Assembly: GCA_022447205.1 (NCBI GenBank)
Contig: JAKVBQ010000012.1
Span: 11,108-75,107 of the forward strand
From: Phycisphaerales bacterium
GTDB taxonomy: Bacteria > Planctomycetota > Phycisphaerae > Phycisphaerales > SM1A02
Direction of reading: 5' to 3'
Length of the DNA: 64,000 nucleotides
Shown: piece after piece, positions 43,382 to 51,170 of the stretch
How positions within the stretch are numbered: the stretch's first letter is position 1
How the letters are laid out: the number at the start of each line of letters is the position of its first letter
Translations under genes and position numbers: made by a program
Notes under the pieces: generated by a model
Databases searched by the model: none
What the model saw: the letters and a program-made list of their open reading frames with translations, nothing else
What the model was told of the DNA's origin: nothing

Positions 43382-43430
43382 GGTGTGGATTGTAGTGCCC
43401 CGCCCCAGAGAACCTAGAATCCACACCATG
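43379..43430. promoter_or_regulatory. Divergent promoter built as 13-bp perfect inverted repeat
   Basis: CATGGTGTGGATT (43379-43391) and AATCCACACCATG (43418-43430) are exact complements 26 bases apart. They contain the start codons and the spacers of DUF971 (TACAAT 43394-43389) and pyrF (TAGAAT 43415-43420); each -10 box is seven bases from its ATG. Confidence 0.65.
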
Positions 43431-44321
43431 ATCACCCCAGACCACGTCGCCACCGAAACCGACGACCTCGTGTCCGACCACCCGGCCGATCAGCTCCTTG
43501 CCGCGATCGACCGCGTGGGTTCTCCCGTCTGCGTCGGCATCGATCCGGTGCTGGAGCGCCTGCCCGAGGACTGCCTCGTGGCGGGCGAACCGCTGCCGTC
43601 GATCGATCGATTCTGCCGCGGGGTGGTCGAGGCGGTCGCGCCGCATGTCGGGGTCTGCAAGTACCAGTCCGCCTGTTTCGAGCGATACGGTGCGGCGGGT
43701 GTCGCGGTGCTCGAGGGGCTGCTCGCCCATGCCGAGCGTCTCGGCATCGTGGTGATCCTCGATGCGAAGCGAGGCGACATCGGCATCTCGGCTCGACACT
43801 ATGCCGCCGCGGCCCGGGGTCGAGCGCCCTGGGTCACCGTCAACGCCTACCTCGGCACCGACGGCATCGAGCCGTTCCTCGAGCATGGTGGTGCCTTCGC
43901 TCTGGCGAGGACCTCCAATCCGGGTGGTGATGCGCTGCAGCGACTCGAACTCGCCGACGGTCGTTCGATCGCGGAAGCCGTCGCCGATCTCCTCGCGGAA
44001 GCGGGGGACGCGCACCTCGGTGCCTCCGGGTACAGCGCGCTCGGTGCGGTGGTCGGTGCGACCAAGCGCGCGGATGCCGAACGCCTTCGAACCCGCATGC
44101 CTCGACAGCTCTTCCTGGTGCCCGGCTACGGCGCACAGGGTGGCGGTGTCGATGACGTCCTGCCCTGCTTCAACTCGGATGGTCGCGGGGCGGTCATCAC
44201 CGCGAGTCGATCGGTGATCTATGCGTTCGACGCGGATGGCGGGGGAGCCTGGACCGATGCGGTCGGTCGGGCGGCGCGACAGCTCGCCACGGAGATCGCG
44301 GACGGCCTCGGACGCAGCTGA
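43428..44321 (+). CDS. pyrF: Orotidine 5'-phosphate decarboxylase, class 2
   Basis: Last step of UMP synthesis; 297 residues, longer than class 1. The catalytic motif is VILDAKRGDIG (Asp, Lys, Asp), with CVGIDPVLERLP at the start, VNAYLGTDGIEPF, and FLVPGYGAQGG at the phosphate-binding loop. The N-terminal 33 codons before 43428 in the open frame are excluded because the -10 box lies there. Its neighbour 24 bases downstream is the second substrate-binding protein. Confidence 0.95.
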   Translation: MITPDHVATETDDLVSDHPADQLLAAIDRVGSPVCVGIDPVLERLPEDCLVAGEPLPSIDRFCRGVVEAVAPHVGVCKYQSACFERYGAAGVAVLEGLLAHAERLGIVVILDAKRGDIGISARHYAAAARGRAPWVTVNAYLGTDGIEPFLEHGGAFALARTSNPGGDALQRLELADGRSIAEAVADLLAEAGDAHLGASGYSALGAVVGATKRADAERLRTRMPRQLFLVPGYGAQGGGVDDVLPCFNSDGRGAVITASRSVIYAFDADGGGAWTDAVGRAARQLATEIADGLGRS

Positions 44322-44344
44322 GGCCGTTGACACGGAGGATTCAA

Positions 44345-45946
44345 TTGGACAGGACACGCATCGTCATCCCGCTCATCGTCGTCGCCCTGGTGGTGCTGCC
44401 ACTGGCCTTCCGTCGTGACGTGACGGAGGTGCCGCCGGATGCGACGAAGCTCGTCATCGTCTCCCCGCACAACGAGCAGATCCGCTACGAGTTCGGCCGT
44501 GCCTTCGAGCACTGGTACCTCCAGGAGCATGGCGAACCGGTCAGCGTGGTCTGGTCGACGCCGGGTGGCACCAGCGAGATCCGTCGGATGCTCCGGGCCC
44601 AGTGGCAGGCCGCGCTGGTCGAAGGTCGTCCCGTCGGCGGTGATGCCGACCTGATGTTCGGCGGTGGAACGTATGAATTCATGGAACTCTCGAAACCGGT
44701 CACGGTCACGATCGATGGCGAGGAACGCACCGCGACCGTGCTCGCACCGCTCGAGTTCGATCCGGCCTACCTCGCTTCCGTCTACGGATCGGATTCAAAG
44801 GTCGGGGGCACACCCCTCTACAGTCCCGAGGGCTACTGGTACGGCGCCGCGCTGAGCGGTTTCGGCATCGTCTACAACCGTGACCTGCTCGCACAGCTTG
44901 ACGTCGCGGACCCGGTGGTCTGGGCGGACCTCGCCGATCCGCGGCTCGAGGGGTACGTCTCGCTGGTGAGTCCGTTGCAGTCCGGTTCGGTCACCACCGC
45001 GTTCGAGGCGATCCTCCAGAGGCTGGGCTGGGTCGACGGCTGGCGGATCCTGAGACGGGCCGCAGCCAATTCGCGGGGCTTCGCCTCGAGTGCGCCGATC
45101 ACGCCGCTGGAGGTCTCCGCGGGTGAGGTGGCCGCCGGCGTCTGCATCGACTTCTACGGGCGGTACCAGGCGCAGGCGATGAAGGCCGGCGACATCGCCT
45201 CCGGCGTGCGCGATCCCGCCCTGCCCGATCGCATCGGGTACATCGATCCGCCGCGACAGACCGTGATCGATCCTGATCCCGTGGCGATGCTCCGGGGCGC
45301 TCCGCATCCCGAACTCGCCAAGGCGTTCATCACCTACGTGCTGAGCCCGGAAGGGCAGGCCCTCTGGCAGTTCTCCACCAGTGAGCGTGCGATCGACGGG
45401 CTCGGTCCGGAACGCTTCGAGTTGCGCAGGATGCCGATTCGGCGCAGCATGTACGCGATGATGGATCGGTTCATCGACAAGGTCGATCCCTACGCGATCG
45501 CGGAACCGGTCAGGTATCCCAATCGAGCCTATCGAACCTTCATCCCGTTGCTCTTCGATGCCTTCGCGATGCGGGAACCGGAGCTGCTCACCGAGGCGTG
45601 GACCGCGATCATCTCGCACCCCGCCTACCCCGCGGGCGCAGGTGTCGTCACCGCGGACGACGTCGACGATCCCGATCTCAAGGCGATGCTCGAACAGTTC
45701 GACGCGATGCCGACGGTGGTGGGGCCCGATGGCGTGACGTACGACATGTCCGACCCCGAGGTGCTCGCCACCGTGAAGGCCGGCTGGTTGCGCGGCGGTT
45801 GGAACGAGGACGGACTGTGGCCGGAATTCGCAGAACCGGCGATGGTCCTCCGCCGACACTGGGGTGAGTGGTTCGCTGATCAGTACCAGGCGGTCATCCG
45901 CCGGACCGGGGAGCGGCATGCGCGTCTCGACGCTCTCGATCGGTGA
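44345..45946 (+). CDS. Membrane-anchored ABC-type substrate-binding protein
   Basis: 533 residues. An N-terminal anchor (IVIPLIVVALVVLPLAF, no lipobox Cys) is followed by a periplasmic binding fold: LVIVSPHNEQIRYEFGRAF, DADLMFGGGTYEFMEL, GFGIVYNRDLL, GYVSLVSPLQSGSVTTAF, as in FbpA-like proteins. The C-terminal 150 residues extend beyond the usual 330-residue size and are of unknown role. The TTG start at 44345 has GGAGG six bases upstream. No permease or ATPase is adjacent. It overlaps cinA by 29 bases. Confidence 0.8.
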   Translation: MDRTRIVIPLIVVALVVLPLAFRRDVTEVPPDATKLVIVSPHNEQIRYEFGRAFEHWYLQEHGEPVSVVWSTPGGTSEIRRMLRAQWQAALVEGRPVGGDADLMFGGGTYEFMELSKPVTVTIDGEERTATVLAPLEFDPAYLASVYGSDSKVGGTPLYSPEGYWYGAALSGFGIVYNRDLLAQLDVADPVVWADLADPRLEGYVSLVSPLQSGSVTTAFEAILQRLGWVDGWRILRRAAANSRGFASSAPITPLEVSAGEVAAGVCIDFYGRYQAQAMKAGDIASGVRDPALPDRIGYIDPPRQTVIDPDPVAMLRGAPHPELAKAFITYVLSPEGQALWQFSTSERAIDGLGPERFELRRMPIRRSMYAMMDRFIDKVDPYAIAEPVRYPNRAYRTFIPLLFDAFAMREPELLTEAWTAIISHPAYPAGAGVVTADDVDDPDLKAMLEQFDAMPTVVGPDGVTYDMSDPEVLATVKAGWLRGGWNEDGLWPEFAEPAMVLRRHWGEWFADQYQAVIRRTGERHARLDALDR

Positions 45947-47165
45947 TGAACTGACCACGGGTGCGACCGTTGATCGCCATGCCGCATGGCTGGCGACCCG
46001 GTGTGCGGCACTGGGCCTTCGGTTCGAGGAGCATCGGACGGTCGATGACGATCGTCATCGGATCACGCGCGCCTTGCGTGAACTTGCCGCTCGGTCCGAC
46101 CTGCTCGTCGCGACCGGCGGACTCGGACCGACCCTTGACGACGTGACACGCGAAGCCCTGGCCGATGCACTCGGCGAGGAACTGGTCATCGACGAGGCGG
46201 CACTGACCCGGCTCGAGGCGCGCTACGCCGCTCGCGGTCGGGTCCCGGGGGAGCGCAATCGTCGGCAGGTCCTGCGGCCGGTCGGTGGCCGCTGCCTGCC
46301 CAACGACAACGGCACCGCGCCCGGACTCGAGGCCGTCCTCGATGACTGCCGGGTCGTGGTTCTTCCGGGGCCGCCGCACGAGATGCATCCGATGTTCGAG
46401 ACCCACGTCGCTGACACCCTCGATTCGAAGGGTGACGCCGAAGTGCCCGTCACGATCAACGCCTACGGTCTTGCGGAATCGAGTGCCGGTGACCTGCTCG
46501 GCGAACTCGCGGCGCGGGATGCCTCCCCGCTCGTCGGGATTCGGGTGAGCTGGTCGATCCTGGCCGCCACGATCCGCGGTTCCGGGATCGAACCGGTCGC
46601 TCGTCAGGTCGAGGAGCGGTGGCGCCCCTTCGCCTACGGCCGCGACGAGCAGACACTCCAGGAGGTCGTGGGTGGCATGCTCGGGGCACGTGGCGCGACG
46701 ATCGCGACCGCGGAGAGCTGCACCGGCGGCTTGATCGGGGGGCGGATCACCGAGGTCGCCGGTTCCAGCGGCTGGTACGGCGGTGGTGTCGTCACCTATT
46801 CCAACGAATGCAAGGAGCGACTGCTCGGCGTGCCGAGCGAGTTGCTCGAACGTCGTGGCGCGGTTTCGGAAGAGGTCGCGGTGGTGATGGCGATGGAGGC
46901 GGCTCGTCGCTTCGGTGCCGACTATGCGTTGTCCACGACGGGCATCGCCGGTCCCGGTGGCGGTTCGGAGGAGAAGCCGGTGGGGACGGTCTGGATCGGG
47001 GTGTGCGACACCACGGCAGGACACCCACGGGCCTGGGCAAGGCGCTTCCGCTTTCCGGGTGACCGGACCTGGGTTCGTGATCGAACCGTGAAGAGTGCGC
47101 TCCAGATGCTTCGGTTGCACATGCTCGATGCCTCGGTCCCCCTGATCTGGGAAGAGACATCGTGA
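45918..47165 (+). CDS. cinA: CinA-like protein (MoCF domain plus nicotinamide-nucleotide amidase)
   Basis: 415 residues. The N-terminal competence-damage/MoCF domain has ATGGLGPTLDDVTREALADAL and later VVLPGPPHEMHPMF. The C-terminal PncC domain has TAESCTGGLIGGRITEVAG and STTGIAGPGGGSEEKPVGTVW, which hydrolyses NMN to nicotinate nucleotide in known members. Both halves are intact. The ATG at 45918 fits the domain start (MRVSTLSIGDEL) and lies inside the previous gene; it shares one base with folK. Confidence 0.93.
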   Translation: MRVSTLSIGDELTTGATVDRHAAWLATRCAALGLRFEEHRTVDDDRHRITRALRELAARSDLLVATGGLGPTLDDVTREALADALGEELVIDEAALTRLEARYAARGRVPGERNRRQVLRPVGGRCLPNDNGTAPGLEAVLDDCRVVVLPGPPHEMHPMFETHVADTLDSKGDAEVPVTINAYGLAESSAGDLLGELAARDASPLVGIRVSWSILAATIRGSGIEPVARQVEERWRPFAYGRDEQTLQEVVGGMLGARGATIATAESCTGGLIGGRITEVAGSSGWYGGGVVTYSNECKERLLGVPSELLERRGAVSEEVAVVMAMEAARRFGADYALSTTGIAGPGGGSEEKPVGTVWIGVCDTTAGHPRAWARRFRFPGDRTWVRDRTVKSALQMLRLHMLDASVPLIWEETS

Positions 47166-47653
47166 TGCGACCGGTGGCGATCGGCATCGGATCCAACCTC
47201 GCGTCGGAGTGGGGCGGGCGTCGGGCGACCATCGAACATGCGATCGAGGCGGTGGCCGCACTCGAGTCGGTGACCCTTCGGGCATGCAGCAGCCTCCACG
47301 AGACCGAACCGGTCGGGGGTCCCGAACAGGGGCCCTTCCTGAACGGTGCGTTGCTGGTGGACGTGTCCGAACACCTTTCGCCGGAACGACTCCTCTCGGA
47401 ACTGCACCGGATCGAGCGGGCACACGGCCGGGTTCGTCCGGATCCCGTGCGATGGGGGCCGCGGACCCTCGATCTGGACCTGCTGCTCTTCGGTGACCTG
47501 GTGCGCGAGGATCCGGCACCGATCCTGCCGCATCCGAGGATGCACGAGCGGTCGTTCGTCATCGAACCCCTGGCGGAGGTCGCCCCGGACCTCAGGCATC
47601 CGATCCTCGATCGAACCATGATCGAACTGCGCTCCGCCCTCCAGACCTCCTAG
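47165..47653 (+). CDS. folK: 2-amino-4-hydroxy-6-hydroxymethyldihydropteridine pyrophosphokinase
   Basis: 162 residues; folate pathway enzyme that pyrophosphorylates the pterin. Motifs: AIGIGSNLASEWG, SSLHETEPVGGPEQGPFLNG, RVRPDPVRWGPRTLDLDLLL (Mg-binding Asp pair) and ILPHPRMHERSFVIEPL. ATG 47165 shares a base with the cinA stop. Its TAG stop is the first half of the TAGAAT box for the next gene. Confidence 0.95.
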   Translation: MRPVAIGIGSNLASEWGGRRATIEHAIEAVAALESVTLRACSSLHETEPVGGPEQGPFLNGALLVDVSEHLSPERLLSELHRIERAHGRVRPDPVRWGPRTLDLDLLLFGDLVREDPAPILPHPRMHERSFVIEPLAEVAPDLRHPILDRTMIELRSALQTS

Positions 47654-47656
47654 AAT
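47651..47656 (+). promoter_or_regulatory. -10 box TAGAAT overlapping the folK stop codon
   Basis: The TAG of the box is the folK stop; six bases separate the box from the ATG at 47663. Confidence 0.55.
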
Positions 47657-47662
47657 GTCCTC

Positions 47663-48823
47663 ATGCGACCGTGCACCCTCTTGATCGCCCTTGCCGCAGC
47701 CCTGCCGACCCTTGCGTCAGCGGATGAACTCCTCGATCCCGTGATCGAGCGGGCGCGTGGCGAGGCGACCTTCGCCGTCGAGGAAGTGCTCACCGTCACC
47801 GCGTCGCAGGACGGGGTCAGTCGGACCTCCGATCCGGTCGAGATCCATGTCGAACGGACACCTGACGGTCGGGGGCGGATCGATCTCCGCGGCTTCACGG
47901 TCTTCATCGACCAGGACGACCTGTCGGTGGTGCATGATTCGAACGAGGACGCGTACGTTCCCGTCGCGCATGGCGGTCGACCGATCGTCTCGATGCGTCG
48001 GCTCTTCACCGACGTCCCGAGCATCTGGTCGGTGCTCGCCTTCTCGCCACCGAATGACGACGGCATGCTCGTCGATCTCCTCCCGGCAGCGCGCGGGCTT
48101 CGCGCCACCGCGGTCGCGACCGACGAGGCGATCGATCACTACAGCCTCGAGTCAGAACATGCCTCCGGACGCTTCGACCACACCGTGCCGGGCGGACTCG
48201 TCGTCGAGGTGACCGGTGGTGCGTGGGTGCCCGCCGGCGCACGCCTTCGCTGGGATGTCGTGGTGACGCCGGGTTCCCCGCGGGGGACCGACTTCCAGCC
48301 GGATGGACGCAGGGCCCTCGATTCCATCGCCGCGCTGGTCCGCCCGACTCGGCCGCCGGTTTCCGGCGAACCTGCACGGTCTCTGGCGCTCCCCCTGGCA
48401 TCCGGCGGTTCCTTCGAGCTCGCCGAACAACGCGGCAAGGTGGTGATCCTGGATTTCTGGGCGAGCTGGTGTGGTCCCTGTCGGAAGGCACTGCCACGCC
48501 TCGATCGCCTCGCGACCGAGATGCAGGAGGCGGGACTGCCGGTCACCGTGCTGACGATCAACACCTCCGAGCAGGAACGGGACCCCGGACGACGGACGGC
48601 GTTCGTGCTCGCGCAACGGGAGGCGATCGGTTTCTCCCTGCCGGTGGGCATCGACATCGATGGAGCGGCGGCACGAGCGTGGGGGGTCAACGCCCTGCCG
48701 ACCACGATCATCATCGGTCCCGACGGTGTGCTCTCCAGCATCCACAAGGGTGCGGGACCCGACTACGAACAGATGCTCGAGGAGGAGGTCAGGGGCCTGC
48801 TCCAGCAGGATGACGCGCCCTGA
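47663..48823 (+). CDS. Secreted TlpA/ResA-like thioredoxin protein
   Basis: 386 residues with a cleavable signal (MRPCTLLIALAAALPTLASA). The first 230 residues are an uncharacterised beta-rich part; the C-terminal 150 form a thioredoxin domain with WASWCGPCRKALPRL and a cis-Pro region NALPTTIIIGPDG. Such proteins reduce disulfides or are cytochrome maturation partners outside the cytoplasm. Leaderless promoter geometry at the folK stop. Confidence 0.87.
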   Translation: MRPCTLLIALAAALPTLASADELLDPVIERARGEATFAVEEVLTVTASQDGVSRTSDPVEIHVERTPDGRGRIDLRGFTVFIDQDDLSVVHDSNEDAYVPVAHGGRPIVSMRRLFTDVPSIWSVLAFSPPNDDGMLVDLLPAARGLRATAVATDEAIDHYSLESEHASGRFDHTVPGGLVVEVTGGAWVPAGARLRWDVVVTPGSPRGTDFQPDGRRALDSIAALVRPTRPPVSGEPARSLALPLASGGSFELAEQRGKVVILDFWASWCGPCRKALPRLDRLATEMQEAGLPVTVLTINTSEQERDPGRRTAFVLAQREAIGFSLPVGIDIDGAAARAWGVNALPTTIIIGPDGVLSSIHKGAGPDYEQMLEEEVRGLLQQDDAP

Positions 48824-48860
48824 GTCCGGTCGGTTCGTGGGCGGACGGGGTCGAGCCTGC

Positions 48861-48866
48861 TAGCAT
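48861..48866 (+). promoter_or_regulatory. -10 box TAGCAT for receiver protein
   Basis: TAGCAT predicts a start near 48873 and a leader of about 51 bases with GGAAAGGG before the ATG at 48924. Confidence 0.4.
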
Positions 48867-48923
48867 GTCCGTGCACGCATGCACCGCGTGCGATGACCAG
48901 GGCTCGACCGGAAAGGGCACGTG

Positions 48924-49394
48924 ATGAGCGACGATGCAGGCATTGATGTGGGGAACGAGGCTGAACAGGACCTGGTCACGGACCTGTCCGGCAGCCGGAT
49001 CCTCCTGGTCGATGACAACCAGCAGAACCTTGAACTGATCCAGGCCTACCTTGAGTCGCTCCCGGTCGAGATCGAGACCGCACGTGACGGGGTGGAGGCG
49101 ATCGAGGCGATCGAGCGGGAACGGCCCGACCTGATCCTCCTCGACGTGATGATGCCGCGCATGTCCGGCTTCGAGGTGTGCCAGAAGCTGAAGTCGAACA
49201 CCGAGACCAGGGACATCGTGGTGATCATGGTGACCGCCCTGCACGAGGTCGCCGACTACGAACGCGCCGTTGAGAGCGGCACGGATGACTTCCTCTCGAA
49301 GCCCGTGAACAAGCTCGAACTGCTCACCCGGGTCCGGAGTCTCCTGCGCGTGGCGCTGCTTCGTCGGCGCCTCGACCAGCTGATGGGGGACTGA
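48924..49394 (+). CDS. Stand-alone response-regulator receiver protein
   Basis: 156 residues, a single REC domain: acidic pair in ILLVDDNQQNLELIQ, phospho-acceptor Asp74 in LILLDVMMPRMSGFEV, Thr in IVVIMVTALHEV and Lys in DFLSKPVNKLEL. There is no output domain and no kinase in the window, so it may act as a CheY/PleD-type partner or phosphate sink. The ATG at 48924 is preferred over the GTG at 48921. Confidence 0.9.
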   Translation: MSDDAGIDVGNEAEQDLVTDLSGSRILLVDDNQQNLELIQAYLESLPVEIETARDGVEAIEAIERERPDLILLDVMMPRMSGFEVCQKLKSNTETRDIVVIMVTALHEVADYERAVESGTDDFLSKPVNKLELLTRVRSLLRVALLRRRLDQLMGD

Positions 49395-49427
49395 GCCCGC
49401 CGAGGGCACCGAACTGCCGTCAAAATG

Positions 49428-49460
49428 CAAGCGCTCGCACCTTGAAGGCGCGAGCGCTTG
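49428..49460. terminator. 11-bp perfect hairpin
   Basis: CAAGCGCTCGC (49428-49438) and GCGAGCGCTTG (49450-49460) pair perfectly with an 11-base loop. It follows the receiver gene by 33 bases. A TTTT stretch follows on the minus strand. Confidence 0.65.
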
Positions 49461-49535
49461 TCCACGACTCCGCTCGTTGTCTCGAGACCATTGCGCGCTG
49501 GATCCACCCGGGGCGCAAACGGCTCTCCGCTTCAG

Positions 49536-49736
49536 TCACCCGGCCTTGCGCCAGACAACCGCGGGCGTGTCTCCTGGACGGGCCCACCTGCTGTTCCGTC
49601 CACGAGGCTCAAGTGTCATTTCAAGATGATCGAGGTAGCTGCGGAGCTGGTCCTGCCTGAACTGCATCAGCCAATCCCTGGACGAGCTGGGGTTGGTCTC
49701 GAGGATGAGGTCGATCAGGCGGTCCTTGTCGAGCAT
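49536..49736 (-). CDS. 66-residue conserved-looking protein, unknown
   Basis: The frame from ATG 49736 gives MLDKDRLIDLILETNPSSSR, then DWLMQFRQDQLRSYLDHLEM and an Arg/Pro-rich end containing GRNSRWARPGDTP. The first 45 residues are strongly helical with a SRDWLMQF patch that looks constrained; the last 20 look disordered. The longer open frame to 49982 is not supported. No domain is recognised and a role is not proposed. GGAG lies nine bases upstream. Confidence 0.55.
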   Translation of the reverse strand: MLDKDRLIDLILETNPSSSRDWLMQFRQDQLRSYLDHLEMTLEPRGRNSRWARPGDTPAVVWRKAG

Positions 49737-49945
49737 GGTGGCGAGCTCCGGCTGTCCCGGATGCTGGATCCGGGGGGGTGTGGTGGCTCGGGCTCCGCCC
49801 GTCTCATGCACTCCGTTGCGGAAGATGGCATCGGCAGGACCGGCCGCCGGGCACGAGGCCACTTGGTGATGCCGAGATGCCTGGAATGGTCTTCTTATCG
49901 GCCAGCCTGGCGGGCACCCACGTGATGGTGGGTCGCGGACCGACT

Positions 49946-49967
49946 CGACCACAGCGCGTTGTGGTCG
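49946..49967. terminator. 8-bp hairpin downstream of kdsD
   Basis: CGACCACA (49946-49953) and TGTGGTCG (49960-49967) are exact complements around six bases, about 60 bases past the kdsD stop. A weaker stem with a T-run (minus strand, near 49990) lies closer. No gene is seen in the surrounding 290 bases (49737-50027). Confidence 0.4.
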
Positions 49968-50027
49968 TGAGCCCGGAGGCACAATCTGGAAAAAGGCCCG
50001 ATTTCGTCCCTGGCGCCTCGTCGGGGC

Positions 50028-51080
50028 TCAGGAGGACTCGCCGTCGAGTTCCTGGACGACCTTCATGGCGATGAGGTCCTGGACATCGATCATGCCGACG
50101 GGGGTGCCCTTCGGATCGACCACGGGGATCTCGTCCACCCTGAGCTCCCGGACCAGTCGAACCGCGTCCCGGACGAGGTCGTTGGTGGTGAGGTGGCGCG
50201 GGCTCCTGGTCATGCAGCCGGCGATATCGCTGTTGAGTGCGGCGGTCGGATCCTCGGCCCGGTTCACGAGGCGTCTGAGGTCGCCGTCGGTGAAGATGCC
50301 GCTCAGGCGTCCGCTCTCGTCGACCAGGAGGATCGCCCCGGCTCGTCGGTCGCCACCCGCTTCGCGGAGTGCCTCGCGGACCGAGACCCGGTCACTGAGG
50401 ATCGGCAGGTTGTCGCCCACGCGGAAGCGCAGGACCTCGGTCACCGGCCGGAGTCCGGCTCCGAGCATGCCACCCGGATGATGCTTGTGGAAGTCGTCCG
50501 CCCCGAAATCCCGCCTGCGGGCCAGGGCGAGTGCCAGTCCGTCGCCCACGGCCATCATCGCGGTGGTCGAGGCGGTGGGAGCGAGGTTGAGCGGGCAGGC
50601 CTCGGTGATGCCACCCAGGTCCAGATGGACGCTCACGCTGCGAGCGAGGGTCGATTCCGGCGCGCTGCTGATGCCGATCAGGGGGACGCCGTCGGCCTTG
50701 AGGATGTGGGCCAGGCTGATCAGTTCCTCGGTTTCACCGCTGAAGGAGAGCAGCAGGACCACGTCGCCCCGGCGGATTCGTCCCAGGTCACCGTGGACCG
50801 CCTCGGCGGGATGCACGAAGTTGCTGGGCTGCCCGAGGCTCGAGAGGGTCGCGGAGATCTTCGCTCCGACCAGTCCGGACTTCCCCATGCCCGCGATCAC
50901 CACGTGTCCGGAGCACGGTTCGAGGAGGTCGAGCGCGGCGCCCCAGTCCTTGATCCGGTCCGGCACCAGGGCGGCGAGGCGGGCGACGGCGTCCGCCTCG
51001 GCACGGAGGACTTCGGCGATGAACTCGCCTTCACCCGTTCCCGGGGTTCGATCGTCGTGGATGTCCGCTGGTTTCTTCAC
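50028..51080 (-). CDS. kdsD: Arabinose-5-phosphate isomerase
   Basis: 350 residues of the KpsF/GutQ family, converting Ru5P to A5P for Kdo synthesis. SIS domain: HVVIAGMGKSGLVGAKISAT, the active-site region NFVHPAEAVHGDLGRI and LLLSFSGETEELI. Two CBS repeats follow (GRLSGIFTDGDLRRLV; GTPVGMIDVQDLI). The GTG at 51080 is six bases after TACACT; the long upstream open frame is not coding. Kdo implies an LPS-type outer membrane, consistent with a planctomycete. Confidence 0.93.
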   Translation of the reverse strand: MKKPADIHDDRTPGTGEGEFIAEVLRAEADAVARLAALVPDRIKDWGAALDLLEPCSGHVVIAGMGKSGLVGAKISATLSSLGQPSNFVHPAEAVHGDLGRIRRGDVVLLLSFSGETEELISLAHILKADGVPLIGISSAPESTLARSVSVHLDLGGITEACPLNLAPTASTTAMMAVGDGLALALARRRDFGADDFHKHHPGGMLGAGLRPVTEVLRFRVGDNLPILSDRVSVREALREAGGDRRAGAILLVDESGRLSGIFTDGDLRRLVNRAEDPTAALNSDIAGCMTRSPRHLTTNDLVRDAVRLVRELRVDEIPVVDPKGTPVGMIDVQDLIAMKVVQELDGESS

Positions 51081-51082
51081 AT

Positions 51083-51165
51083 CCAGAGTGTACCCGCCCC
51101 GGGTTGGCCGGTGCGAAACCGAATGTGGACACCCTGCATCCGGGCCGGGCCGCGGTACACTCTGG
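51083..51165. promoter_or_regulatory. Divergent promoter region with 12-bp perfect inverted repeat
   Basis: CCAGAGTGTACC (51083-51094) and GGTACACTCTGG (51154-51165) are exact complements. The first arm contains the minus-strand TACACT (51092-51087) for kdsD, six bases before its GTG; the second the plus-strand TACACT (51156-51161) for scpA, nine bases before its ATG. Confidence 0.6.
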
Positions 51166-51170
51166 TACCG

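Noticed and set aside
45894-47519. 541-residue minus-strand open frame over cinA and folK
   Set aside because: cinA and folK carry all diagnostic motifs; the opposite frame is Arg/Pro-rich shadow.
50193-51170. Upstream extension of the scpA frame
   Set aside because: It is antisense to kdsD and passes through the divergent promoter repeat; the ATG at 51171 fits the ScpA family start.
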